DNA from: WRGT01 sp964450405
Lineage (GTDB): Bacteria; Spirochaetota; UBA4802; UBA5550
Reading direction: 5' to 3'
NCBI GenBank assembly: GCA_964450405.1
Contig: CAYVCQ010000003.1
Span: 1-64,000, forward strand
DNA length: 64,000 bases
Shown: piece after piece, positions 44,851 to 54,360 of the stretch
How positions within the stretch are numbered: position 1 is the first letter of the stretch
Layout: each line of letters starts with the position of its first letter
Position numbers and translations under genes: made by a program
Notes under the pieces: generated by a model
Databases searched by the model: none
What the model was told of the DNA's origin: nothing
The model's input: the letters and a program-made list of their open reading frames with translations, nothing else

Positions 44851-45468
44851 TTATTTTATAATTCCTATTTTTCTCAGCCATTGAGCTACTTTGTTTTGTG
44901 CGGTCTTAGTATCATTTCCCCATATAGAAAGACCTTCTAAAAGTGCAGCATTCGGACAGAGTTTTTCAATATCCTTTACGCTTACTCCCTGACCGCTGCC
45001 CAGATGTGTATTAAACGGGACAATAGTTTTTCCCGTAAAATCATTCTCTGACAGTAATGTTTTTACAGGTGCAGGGAATGTACCCCACCATATAGGATAT
45101 CCGATAAAAATGATGTCATAAGAACTTATATTAATTTTATTTTTTAAGGCAGGTTTATCTCCGGAATTCAGTTCGTTCTTTGCAATTTTTTTTAAAGCTT
45201 CGTAATCATCCGGATATGTATTTAAAGGCTGAATTTCTATAATATCACCGCCGGCCAACTTATGAATCTGTCCGGCAATTTCACGTGTATTGCCGGTGTG
45301 CGAAAAATATACCACAAGTATCTTTTTCTTCCCGGAAAGCTGCTGAACTTTATCACCGCTTTTATTCCTTGTATCTTCGTCTACGGAATTCTCTTTAGAT
45401 GAAACCCCTATACCTGTAAATATAATGGATGCCGCAATTAAATATAGAGCAGAATTTTTCAGTTTCAT
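44851..45468 (-). CDS. Exported flavodoxin-like protein
   Basis: This 205-residue protein has an N-terminal signal-like hydrophobic segment (about 5-22), then a charged linker and a flavodoxin domain. The FMN phosphate loop is YFSHTGNTREIA; GYPIWWGTFPAPV and THLGSGQGVS are flavin-contact loops. The protein therefore seems to be secreted or membrane-anchored, which is less common for flavodoxins. A periplasmic electron carrier is possible. The gap before the next gene (44646-44850) shows no gene. Confidence 0.82.
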   Translation of the reverse strand: MKLKNSALYLIAASIIFTGIGVSSKENSVDEDTRNKSGDKVQQLSGKKKILVVYFSHTGNTREIAGQIHKLAGGDIIEIQPLNTYPDDYEALKKIAKNELNSGDKPALKNKINISSYDIIFIGYPIWWGTFPAPVKTLLSENDFTGKTIVPFNTHLGSGQGVSVKDIEKLCPNAALLEGLSIWGNDTKTAQNKVAQWLRKIGIIK

Positions 45469-45653
45469 ATTTACCTCGTTTATTCAGTTTATAATTTAAC
45501 ATTAATCTCTTCTAATTTATTTTAAAATAAATATCAAATACGAATAATGCAATATATAGATAACAAACCGGCAATTATTATGCTGTTCTTTACAGTTCAA
45601 AAATTTGATTATGCAGCTCAGAGGATTTTTTTGCAGACAGAAAAGACTTTACT

Positions 45654-46502
45654 TTAATCCTTTCTGTATGAAGAGGGTGAATTTTCAAAATGTTCTTTAA
45701 ATAATCTTGAGAAATGCGAAACATTTTCAAAACCTGATGCAAGGCAGATATCGGTAACTGTCATTTCAGTTGTCTCCAGAAGCTCTTTTGCCCTGGCAAG
45801 ACGCCTTTCGCGTATCCATTGAGAAGGCGGAATTTTAAACTGATTGCTGAAATCCCTTTTAAAACCGGAAAGGCTTCTACCCGAAAGATATGCAAGGTCT
45901 TCCATTGACACAGGATTCATATAATTGTTTTCAAGCACATAATCTAAATTCTGCCGCGTCTGCTGATTTAACTGTAATAATTGATTCAGAAGATTTTTGT
46001 TAATGTTTCCTAAATCATAAAGGAGTTCAAACATCTTCAGCTTTATAAGGTTTTCATCAATGGAATTTTTTTCTTTCATCAGAGGTTTTAAAGATTCTAT
46101 AAAACCCATAAGTCTTTTATCAACGGAGATTACAGAAACCGGCACCAGTTCATCCTTAGGCTTTTCATAAACTTTTATACCCTGAATAAACTCCTTTAAG
46201 AAACTATCTTTTAGAAAAAAAAGCATAAAATCACCGGCTTTTTCATAATCAATTGAAATAGCTTTTTTCAGCAGCACCATTTCGTTTCTTTTTAGAGAAT
46301 ACCTCTGCCCGTCATGGTTTACAGTATAAGTTCCATCAAGAACCACAAGGAGGAGATGATCCTCGATAAACATTGAACCTGCTTTTACGGCATCATATAC
46401 ATTAGTACATGCTTCGAAAACACTGAAATTTTTAAACTTCAATGTTACCCGTTCAAACTCTTCACGATATAAACCTCTAGGGGCAACCAGCAGTTTGTTC
46501 AT
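45654..46502 (-). CDS. AraC-family transcriptional regulator
   Basis: This 282-residue protein has an N-terminal cupin-like sensing domain (about 15-120, with HDGQRYSLKRNEMVLL) and two C-terminal helix-turn-helix units: MEDLAYLSGRSLSGFKRDFS followed by PPSQWIRERRLARAKELL and VTDICLASGFENVSHFSRLF, ending SSYRKD. ATG 46502 follows AAGGA by about nine bases; an in-frame TTG one codon earlier is less likely. It probably controls the exported flavodoxin gene downstream, by analogy with many AraC-flavodoxin pairs. Confidence 0.88.
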   Translation of the reverse strand: MNKLLVAPRGLYREEFERVTLKFKNFSVFEACTNVYDAVKAGSMFIEDHLLLVVLDGTYTVNHDGQRYSLKRNEMVLLKKAISIDYEKAGDFMLFFLKDSFLKEFIQGIKVYEKPKDELVPVSVISVDKRLMGFIESLKPLMKEKNSIDENLIKLKMFELLYDLGNINKNLLNQLLQLNQQTRQNLDYVLENNYMNPVSMEDLAYLSGRSLSGFKRDFSNQFKIPPSQWIRERRLARAKELLETTEMTVTDICLASGFENVSHFSRLFKEHFENSPSSYRKD

Positions 46503-46844
46503 CAATTGTAATCCTTTTTAAACTATCAATTTATAAATTATATTATAAATTTGTTTTATGTCAAGAATTTATCGTTATACTCATACTTTGATTTTACGAT
46601 GGCCGGAGAGTATACCGCCGGATCAATTCCCCCGAAATATTCGTTGACAATAATTAAAAACACTAAAATTATCATGCAAAATGTAACTGATCATAAACCA
46701 GCGGGTTTCTTTAACTGCCGGTCTTTTTCAATTGCTGAATAATATCAATTTATATTCCAGGAAAATTAACAAATAAAAATATCGGTCAGCCATCTTCGCC
46801 TTGTCTATAAAACAAAATAGAAATTGCTGACTCATGCAGGATTA
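46503..46844. other. 342-base divergent intergenic region
   Basis: This AT-rich gap separates the divergent AraC and TPR genes. A possible plus-strand promoter is TTGACA at about 46643 with AATTAT 17 bases on. No frame with a ribosome site or known motif is visible. It probably holds the control regions of both genes. Confidence 0.5.
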
Positions 46845-49697
46845 ATGAAAAACAGATTTAATCTTCGTTCCATGATCACTGTAATCTTACTGCTTGCAAT
46901 GATCATTATAAATACAAAGAATGCCCATGCCTCCCGGAAAATGCGGGTACTTGTTTTACCTTTTCAGAATACAGGTAACGCTGACTTCATTTGGCTCTCA
47001 GCCGGTATAACAAATTCTGTTGTATCAAATATTGAACATATATCATCCGTCCAGGTTATATCTAGTGAAGAACGTAAGAAAGCTATTCAGGAAACAGCAC
47101 CCGGCTTGACCGGACTTCCTGATAAAATAAAAATAAAAAAAATAGGCAGCCTGACAGATGCAGACGTCATATTCACCGGAAACTGCTCCGTCACAGACGG
47201 TAATGTGAATGTGTCAGCAAAAATAATCAAAGTTAAATCCGACACTATCATAAAATCGATACCGTTTGACCGTGTGATTGATGGCATATTTGATCTTCAG
47301 GATGAAATAATTTTTTCACTAATTGAAGAGAGTGGAAAATTAAATATTTCAGATATCGAAACTCCGGCGTTTACTTATAATGAAAAAAAACTTATAGAAA
47401 ATACAGTAAGACCATCCATTACCGCTTATGAACTTTATGCCAGAGGCCTCATAATTCAGGATACAAATCCAGATGCTGCTTTAAGTCTTTTCAGGCAGGC
47501 AATTAAAATTGACAGCAATTATTTAGATGCGTTAAAAGAGGCCGGTTATACTGCAGGGTATATGCTTAATAGTTACCGTGAGGCTCTTGAATATCTGGAA
47601 AAAGCCGATGCAATTTTAAAGAAACAGGATGAGACTCTTACTCCCGGATATGCAGAGTTAATGTATAACATCGGTACTGTCTACTTAAACAAAGGAAATT
47701 CTGAAAGTGCTCTTTCATTTTATATTTCCAGCAAAACAATCCGTGACAGCCTGGGTCTCCAGAAAACACCGGCCTATGCCGATTTGATGATGAAAATCGG
47801 CACTCTTTTTGACAACAAAGCCGATCTTGTAAGCGCATTGGATTATTACATAAAGAGTAAAATGATTAAAGAAAGTCTTGGCCTTCAGAAGACTCCTGCC
47901 TATGCCGACTTGATGATATGCATCGGTACAGTCTATGACAACAGAAGCGACTCCGTCAATGCTATGAATTATTACATGAAGAGTAAAAAAATTCTGGATA
48001 GCATCGGCTTTCAGAAAACACAAAGTTATGCGGTTTTGATGAATAATATCGGCGGTGCCTGCTGGAACAAAGGGGATCTCATCGGCGCGATGGAATACTA
48101 TATTCATAGTAAAACAATCAAGGACAACCTCGAACTTCAGAATACTTCAGGCTATGCAATTCTAATGATGAATATCGGCATCGTGTATTTCAACAAAGGC
48201 GATCTTATCAGCGCTAAAGAATATTACATGAAAAGTAAAACCATTTTAGATAACCTCCGACTGCAGAAAAGCTCCAACTACGCTGATTTATTGATGAACT
48301 TAGGAATTATTTATGTTAAAAAAAGTAATCACGATGATGCACTTCAATACTTTGTAATGAGTAAAACAATTAATGAAAACCTGATGTTTCATAAAACCTC
48401 AAGTTATGCAAATTTAATAATGAACATCGGAATTGTTTACTATAACAAAGGTGACCTTACCAGCACATTTGAAAATTACCTGAAAAGTAAATCAATTATG
48501 GATAGCCTGGATCTCCAGAAAACTACCCCATATGCCAATCTGATGATGAACTTCGGCATCGCCTCCGTGAAAAACGGGGACCTTGTAAATGCCGCTGAAT
48601 ATTTCATGAAAAGCAAATCAATCATAGACAGCCTCGGTCTGCAGAAAACTTCAGCCAATGCTGACCTGACAATGCACATCGGAATCGTTTCTGAAAAGGA
48701 AGGTAATCAAGACGGCGCCCTGGCATATTATAAGTCATGCAAAACAATTATGGACACACTGGATCTTACAAAAACTACGAGCTATGCAGATTTGATGATG
48801 AACTTCGGAATCGTATATATAAAAAAAGGAGATCTATCCGTGTCTTTGAAATATCTGGGTAAGAGCAGAATTATAATGGAAAATCTCGAACTGCAGGCTG
48901 CATCATGCTACGCAGACTTAATGATGAATTTCGGCATTGTCTCTAAAAACAAAGGAGACCTTTCCGGCGCTGCGGACTATTACATAAATAGCAGAACAAT
49001 CATGGAGAACCTGAAGCTTCAGAAAACATCAAGTTTTGCTTATCTGATGATGAACTTCGGAATCGTTTCTAAAAATAGAGACGACACTTCCAGTGCTATC
49101 GATTATTATAAAAAGAGCCGGACTATCATGGAAAGCCTCAGTCTTCAGAAAACAGCAGGCTATGCTGATCTGATGATGAACTTCGGAATTGTATACGATA
49201 TAACTGGTGATTCCGCCGGTGCTTTGAATTATTATGTAAAGAGCAGAACCATCATGGAGAGCCTCAATCTGGAAAAAACTTCAGGTTATGCCGACCTGAT
49301 GATGAACTTCGGTGTTATATACTGCAAAAATAATGAACTTGAAAGTGCCATGGATTATTTTCGAAAGAGCAGAGCAATTTTGGAAGGTCTGAAGCGTGAA
49401 AGAACATCCGGGTATGCTGATTTAATCAATCACACTGGCCTGGTATATGCCAAACAAGGGGATCTAGACAGCGCCCTTGATAGTTTTACAAAGAGCAGAA
49501 CACTGATGGACAACCTTGGCCTTCAGAAAAATTCCGACTATGCGCTATTGATGAAAAATACCGCATACATATATAAAAAAAATAATAGATCACTTGCCGG
49601 ACTTTATTACATTAAAGCCTCGGAGATCTACAAAAGCATTGGATTATTAAAAGATGCAGAGGATGCTGAATTAAAAGCAAGAGAGCTGGAATATTAA
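46845..49697 (+). CDS. Exported protein with a CsgG/FlgO-like N-terminal domain and about sixteen 42-residue TPR repeats
   Basis: This 950-residue protein has a signal peptide (about 10-30, ending HAS), a domain of about 150 residues (RVLVLPFQNTGNADFIWLSA then DADVIFTGN) like those of envelope proteins that assess CsgG/FlgO/TolB-N folds, one ordinary TPR, and then about sixteen tandem repeats. The repeat consensus is LxLQKTSxYADLMMNFGIVY then KGDLxxAxxYYxKSRTIMES, period 42 residues (126 bases), a TPR-type helical pair. Such arrays bind proteins, probably in the periplasm. ATG 46845 follows AGG; an in-frame TTG lies upstream at 46824. The partner is unknown. Confidence 0.82.
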   Translation: MKNRFNLRSMITVILLLAMIIINTKNAHASRKMRVLVLPFQNTGNADFIWLSAGITNSVVSNIEHISSVQVISSEERKKAIQETAPGLTGLPDKIKIKKIGSLTDADVIFTGNCSVTDGNVNVSAKIIKVKSDTIIKSIPFDRVIDGIFDLQDEIIFSLIEESGKLNISDIETPAFTYNEKKLIENTVRPSITAYELYARGLIIQDTNPDAALSLFRQAIKIDSNYLDALKEAGYTAGYMLNSYREALEYLEKADAILKKQDETLTPGYAELMYNIGTVYLNKGNSESALSFYISSKTIRDSLGLQKTPAYADLMMKIGTLFDNKADLVSALDYYIKSKMIKESLGLQKTPAYADLMICIGTVYDNRSDSVNAMNYYMKSKKILDSIGFQKTQSYAVLMNNIGGACWNKGDLIGAMEYYIHSKTIKDNLELQNTSGYAILMMNIGIVYFNKGDLISAKEYYMKSKTILDNLRLQKSSNYADLLMNLGIIYVKKSNHDDALQYFVMSKTINENLMFHKTSSYANLIMNIGIVYYNKGDLTSTFENYLKSKSIMDSLDLQKTTPYANLMMNFGIASVKNGDLVNAAEYFMKSKSIIDSLGLQKTSANADLTMHIGIVSEKEGNQDGALAYYKSCKTIMDTLDLTKTTSYADLMMNFGIVYIKKGDLSVSLKYLGKSRIIMENLELQAASCYADLMMNFGIVSKNKGDLSGAADYYINSRTIMENLKLQKTSSFAYLMMNFGIVSKNRDDTSSAIDYYKKSRTIMESLSLQKTAGYADLMMNFGIVYDITGDSAGALNYYVKSRTIMESLNLEKTSGYADLMMNFGVIYCKNNELESAMDYFRKSRAILEGLKRERTSGYADLINHTGLVYAKQGDLDSALDSFTKSRTLMDNLGLQKNSDYALLMKNTAYIYKKNNRSLAGLYYIKASEIYKSIGLLKDAEDAELKARELEY

Positions 49698-49702
49698 GTT
49701 AT

Positions 49703-50854
49703 TTAAATAGACTCAATCTGATTAAGTGAAATAACTGAATTGAGACTTTTGTGCTTTTTATTTAATTGAGCTACATCCGATCTTTGAATTAAACTGTGAA
49801 CTGTATCAGATGTCCTTACAACTGAAACACCAATTGTTAATGACATCGTAAATGAATTGTCATCAGGAATAAATCTGCCCATTTCAACCTTCTTCCTGAT
49901 AATTTCAGATAACTCCATCGCCTGCTTTTCATCTGTATCCGGTAATAGCAGAAAGAACTCCTTTTCATCCCAACGTGCAACAGTATCATTCATTCCGGCT
50001 GAATTAAGAATAACATTTGCTATTTCTTTCAGAGCCGAATCTCCGGCATCATTACCGAATCTATTGCTGATATTATTAAAAAAATTTATATCGGCGCTTA
50101 CAAGTGCAAAGATTGAACCATTTTTAATAAACTGCTGATACTCCCTCTCTATCATATTTTCCATAAACCGGCGATTATAAAGGCCGGTGAGGTTGTCTGT
50201 AATTGAATCCATTTCCAGTTTAATCACACCTTTTGCACCGGTTAATGAAGAAGCTGTCAGATAATATGAGAAGAAAATCAGCAATGTTGATAATACCAGT
50301 GAGATAAGCGTTGATAACTGATATGAATCAAATAAACCGTACACAGCCAGCAGCAGAAATGACAACAAAGGGAAAATTGTAAAAACCGGATTCTGAATAT
50401 TTATTATTTTCAGAAGAACTCGTATAGGAGCCCTGGCATAATGATAGAACAAAGGTAAAGATAAAAGTTCAAGCAGCATGCCGGCGAGAACATAACTATT
50501 TGGTACCGCTGGAGATAAAAATTTATCAATATACATAAATACAAGGAAGGTAAACTGTGTAAGGGAATATATCATAAAAAAAACAAAGAATTTTGCCTGA
50601 ATTGTTTCTTTAAAAATATAAATACATGGAATAATGTATATGAAACCCGCCATGTAACTGACAATGAATGGATTTATATTGAATTTTAAAAGCATATGAC
50701 TCAATACATTTGCCATCATTAAAGTAATTACAAAGACTGATATCTGAACTACTTTATTCCGCCGGGGTTTTAAAAAAATATATAGCAGTATAATGTTTTC
50801 AATAAGGAAAACACTTTTAGATAAATACATCATAATATATGAGTTGTCCGGCAT
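49703..50854 (-). CDS. Membrane protein with degenerate GGDEF domain
   Basis: This 383-residue protein has about seven or eight membrane helices (to about residue 205), then a diguanylate-cyclase-like domain with DNLTGLYNRRFME at its start. The signature is lost: where RWGGDEF is expected it reads RWDEKEF, and the usual H-N-D positions read FFNNISNRFGNDAGDSAL. It is therefore unlikely to make c-di-GMP, and may act as a receptor or a partner. ATG 50854 is chosen over an in-frame codon at 50890. It converges with the TPR gene. Confidence 0.82.
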   Translation of the reverse strand: MPDNSYIMMYLSKSVFLIENIILLYIFLKPRRNKVVQISVFVITLMMANVLSHMLLKFNINPFIVSYMAGFIYIIPCIYIFKETIQAKFFVFFMIYSLTQFTFLVFMYIDKFLSPAVPNSYVLAGMLLELLSLPLFYHYARAPIRVLLKIINIQNPVFTIFPLLSFLLLAVYGLFDSYQLSTLISLVLSTLLIFFSYYLTASSLTGAKGVIKLEMDSITDNLTGLYNRRFMENMIEREYQQFIKNGSIFALVSADINFFNNISNRFGNDAGDSALKEIANVILNSAGMNDTVARWDEKEFFLLLPDTDEKQAMELSEIIRKKVEMGRFIPDDNSFTMSLTIGVSVVRTSDTVHSLIQRSDVAQLNKKHKSLNSVISLNQIESI

Positions 50855-50914
50855 GATTTCACTTTCTCCGATAAATTGAGCCGATCCCACCGTAGATCCG
50901 CATTGCCTGCTTCT

Positions 50915-52714
50915 CTACTTTTCGTTGTTCATCTTCTCTTCGAGCTCCATCCATCTTTCCATCAGAGTTTCAATCTCTTTCTCGAGATTCTGTATCTCTT
51001 TGTTTACATCAGCAGCTTTGTGTGCCTGCTGCTGATAAAACTCCGGATCGTGAATCAGAGCTACGAGTTCATCCTTTTTCTTCTCTTTTTCTTCTATAAC
51101 ATCATGAATCGTTTCAAATTCTTTCTTTTCTTTAAATGTCATCTTAACTTTTTCAGCCGGTTTCTTCTCGCGCTGAAGAGGTTTATCTTTAAACTCTTTC
51201 ACAACAGTTCTCTGCCTGAGCCAGTCGTCATATCCGCCGGCATACTCCTTCACAACGGCATTACCCTCGAATGCAATTGTACTTGTCACTACGTTATTCA
51301 GAAACTCCCGGTCGTGACTCACAACAAGCAGTGTACCCTCGTATTCAATAAGCAGTTCTTCGAGGAGTTCAACCGTTTCAAGGTCAAGATCATTTGTAGG
51401 TTCATCCATTATCAGAAGATTGAAGGGTTTTGCAAATAATTTTGCAAGCATCAGCCTGTTCTTCTCTCCACCGGAGAGAATTCCAACTTTTTCATCGGCC
51501 CTGTCTGGAGTAAAAAGAAAATCCTGAAGGTGACCGATTACATGTTTGCTCTTTCCGTTGTACTCTATGATTTCATTTCCATCAGTTACATTCTGTTTGA
51601 TCGTCTTTGTGTCATCAAGCTGATCTCTCAGCTGGTCGAAGTATGCAACTTCAAGTTTTGTTCCATGTTTTATTTTTCCGGAATTTATTTCATATTGTTT
51701 TAGAAGAAGTTTAATCAGTGTACTCTTGCCGCAGCCGTTTGGGCCGATAAATCCGACTTTATCTCCGCGCATAATTGTAGTTGAAAAGTTTTTAACGATG
51801 GGATTGTTCTCATATCCAAATGAAATATTTTCTGCCTCAATAACAAGCTTACCCGATCTCTCGCTCTGCATCATATCAATCTTAACGGTACCCTGCTGCT
51901 CGAGCCTTTTACTTCTCTCGTTCCGCATTGCCTTCAGTGCCCGGACTCTACCCTCGTTTCTGGTACGTCTGGCCTTGATCCCTTTTCTGATCCAGATCTC
52001 TTCCTGGGCCATCTTCTTGTCAAAGAGAGCATTCTGGACTTCCTCGGACTCGAGCCAAGCCTCTTTTCTTTTCAGAAATGTCGGGTAATCGCAGTTCCAG
52101 TCAAAAATATTTCCCCGGTCAATTTCAAGAATTCTCTTTGCCACTTTCTGCAGAAAGGCCCTGTCGTGAGTGACAAAGAAAACTGTTTTTTCATAGCGTA
52201 CAAGAAAATCCTCAAGCCATTTTATTGAATCTATATCAAGGTGGTTGGTGGGCTCATCGAGAAGAAGAATATCGGGATCATTCACAAGAGTCTGCCCTAA
52301 AAGGACCCGGCGCTTCATACCGGCAGAGAGTGTCTGAAAATCAGGCTCCACATCAAGAGACATGAGCGATACAACGCGCTCTATCTGACGGATATGCTTC
52401 TGATCAAGATGATCATGGTGAATTTCGGCAGAATCCTCAACAATCCCCTTTGCAAGAACTTCATAAACAGTACCGGTAATACCGTCGGGAACATCCTGCT
52501 GAAGAATAGAAGTGCGCAGATCCTTAATCCGGAAAATCTTCCCAGAATCGGCCTCCACAAGTCCGTGAATCACCTTCATCATGGTGGACTTCCCTGCCCC
52601 GTTTCTCCCCAGAAGCGAAATCTTCTCACCTTCATGAATCTGAAGATTCAGTCCGTTGAGCAGATTAGGTCCTCCGAAGGAGAGTGAAACATCCTGAAAG
52701 TTTATCAGCGCCAT
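50915..52714 (-). CDS. uup: ABC-F family ATPase (Uup-like)
   Basis: This 599-residue soluble protein has two ATPase domains joined by a long helical linker. Walker A motifs are GRNGAGKST (about 35) and GPNGCGKST (about 320); LSGGEKNRL and LLIMDEPTNDLDLE mark the second signature and Walker B, with LSAGMKRRV and LLLDEPTNHLDID in the first. The end is a charged coiled coil (about 520-599), the DNA/ribosome-binding type seen in Uup. Family members act on ribosomes to ease translation; no membrane part exists. It lies six bases downstream of the second ABC-F gene. Confidence 0.9.
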   Translation of the reverse strand: MALINFQDVSLSFGGPNLLNGLNLQIHEGEKISLLGRNGAGKSTMMKVIHGLVEADSGKIFRIKDLRTSILQQDVPDGITGTVYEVLAKGIVEDSAEIHHDHLDQKHIRQIERVVSLMSLDVEPDFQTLSAGMKRRVLLGQTLVNDPDILLLDEPTNHLDIDSIKWLEDFLVRYEKTVFFVTHDRAFLQKVAKRILEIDRGNIFDWNCDYPTFLKRKEAWLESEEVQNALFDKKMAQEEIWIRKGIKARRTRNEGRVRALKAMRNERSKRLEQQGTVKIDMMQSERSGKLVIEAENISFGYENNPIVKNFSTTIMRGDKVGFIGPNGCGKSTLIKLLLKQYEINSGKIKHGTKLEVAYFDQLRDQLDDTKTIKQNVTDGNEIIEYNGKSKHVIGHLQDFLFTPDRADEKVGILSGGEKNRLMLAKLFAKPFNLLIMDEPTNDLDLETVELLEELLIEYEGTLLVVSHDREFLNNVVTSTIAFEGNAVVKEYAGGYDDWLRQRTVVKEFKDKPLQREKKPAEKVKMTFKEKKEFETIHDVIEEKEKKKDELVALIHDPEFYQQQAHKAADVNKEIQNLEKEIETLMERWMELEEKMNNEK

Positions 52715-52720
52715 ATATTA

Positions 52721-54355
52721 TTACAGTACAAGCCGGTTATGACCATGATACATCCTGTCTCTCATAGCCTTGATGTCATCATTTGCAAGGTACTCTTCAA
52801 AATTTGTTCTTCTGTCAATTATGCCGTCCGGTGTTATCTCTATTATTCTATTGGCAACGGTTTCAACAAACTCAAAGTCATGTGAAGTAAAAAGTACAAC
52901 CTCGGGAAACTTTATCAAAGCGTTGTTAAGCGAAGTAATCGCCTCAAGGTCAAGGTGGTTAGTCGGCTCATCAAGTATAATGCAGTTTGCACCAGAAAGC
53001 ATCATACGTGAAATCATACATCTGACCTTCTCCCCTCCGGAAAGAACCTTAATGCTCTTTAGTGATTCCTCACCGGTAAAAAGCATTCTGCCGAGGAAAC
53101 CTCTCGCATAAGATTCATCTTTGCTGTCTGTAAACTGTCTTATCCACTGTAGAACAGAATTGTCGCTGTTAAAATACGAACTGTTCTCTTTAGGAAAATA
53201 TGAATTGGAGATAGTTTCGCCCCATCTGAATGTGCCTGAATCCTGCTTGAGTTCTCCGGTTAGAATCTGGAACAGAGTAGTCTGAACAGTATGACTCCAT
53301 GCAAGAAAAACAATTTTATCGTTTTTCTCAACTCTGAAACTGAGATCTTTTATAACCTGAACTCCATCAACAGTCTTATTCAGATTTTCAACTTCAAGAA
53401 TAATCTTTCCGCACTCACGCTCCGCTTTAAACTCGATAAATGGATATTTTCTTGATGATGGTTTAATATCCTCAAGGGTAAGTTTCTCAAGAAGCTTTTT
53501 ACGCGAGGTGGCCTGCCGGGCTTTAGATGCGTTAGAACTGAAACGTTCAATAAACGATTTTAGTTCCTTCCTTTTATCATCAACTTTTTTATTTTCATCT
53601 CTCTTCTGCTGCATGGCAAGATCACTGGCCTGCACCCAGAACTCATAGTTACCTACAAAAATCTGAATCTTCTGAAAATCTATATCGGCAATGTGTGTAC
53701 AGACATTATTGAGGAAGTGTCTATCGTGACTCACCACAATAACCGTGTTCTTAAAGTTCATCAGGTAGTCTTCAAGCCAGGTAATCGACTCAATGTCAAG
53801 ATGGTTAGTCGGCTCATCAAGGAGAAGAATATCGGGACTGCCGAATAGCGCCTGCGCAAGAAGAACCTTAACCTTCTCTCCCCCTTCAAGCTCCTTCATC
53901 TTTTTGTTGTGAAGCGAGTCATCAACACCAAGACCCTTTAAAAGAACTGCGGCATCACTTTCAGAATCGTAGCCGTTAAACCTCTCAACAAGCTCCTCAA
54001 GCTCCGATGCGCGGATACCATCCTCATCGGTAAAGTCATCCTTGGCATAGATCTCGCTTCTCTCGTTAAGGACATCGAAGAGTTCTCTGTGCCCCATTAT
54101 TACTGTATTTATAACTTCAAATTCATCAAAGGCATACTGGTCCTGGCTAAGGATCGCAATCCTTTCATGAGTATCCACCTGAACATCACCTGAAGTCTGT
54201 TCAATTTCACCAGAGAGAATCTTCAAAAAAGTAGACTTCCCCGCGCCATTGGCACCAATCAGTCCGTAGCAATTACCCGGCCTGAACTTGATATTTACAT
54301 CCTTGAAAAGAACCCTCTTTCCGAATAATAACGATAAATTATTTACCTGAAGCAT
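52721..54355 (-). CDS. ABC-F family ATPase (YbiT-like) with degenerate second P-loop
   Basis: This 544-residue protein has an intact first ATPase domain: GANGAGKST (about 36), LEGGEKVKV and ILLLDEPTNHLDIE. In the second domain the Walker A site, expected as GxNGxGKTT, reads FLAWSHTVQTTLF, without the glycines or the lysine. The signature (LSGGEKVRC) and Walker B (IILDEPTNHLDLE) of this domain are intact. The overall order and linker match YbiT. If the reading is right, ATP binding at one of the two sites should be impaired. It is upstream of and coupled to the Uup-like gene. Confidence 0.88.
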   Translation of the reverse strand: MLQVNNLSLLFGKRVLFKDVNIKFRPGNCYGLIGANGAGKSTFLKILSGEIEQTSGDVQVDTHERIAILSQDQYAFDEFEVINTVIMGHRELFDVLNERSEIYAKDDFTDEDGIRASELEELVERFNGYDSESDAAVLLKGLGVDDSLHNKKMKELEGGEKVKVLLAQALFGSPDILLLDEPTNHLDIESITWLEDYLMNFKNTVIVVSHDRHFLNNVCTHIADIDFQKIQIFVGNYEFWVQASDLAMQQKRDENKKVDDKRKELKSFIERFSSNASKARQATSRKKLLEKLTLEDIKPSSRKYPFIEFKAERECGKIILEVENLNKTVDGVQVIKDLSFRVEKNDKIVFLAWSHTVQTTLFQILTGELKQDSGTFRWGETISNSYFPKENSSYFNSDNSVLQWIRQFTDSKDESYARGFLGRMLFTGEESLKSIKVLSGGEKVRCMISRMMLSGANCIILDEPTNHLDLEAITSLNNALIKFPEVVLFTSHDFEFVETVANRIIEITPDGIIDRRTNFEEYLANDDIKAMRDRMYHGHNRLVL

Positions 54356-54360
54356 TATAC

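Noticed and set aside
46551..46742. A 63-codon frame between the AraC and TPR genes
   Set aside because: It has no ribosome site, unusual composition and no recognisable motif; the region is better read as divergent promoters.
46845..49697. Regular 126-base repeats as a CRISPR or satellite array
   Set aside because: The repeats are coding throughout, in one frame, and translate into a 42-residue TPR-type unit; there are no spacers.
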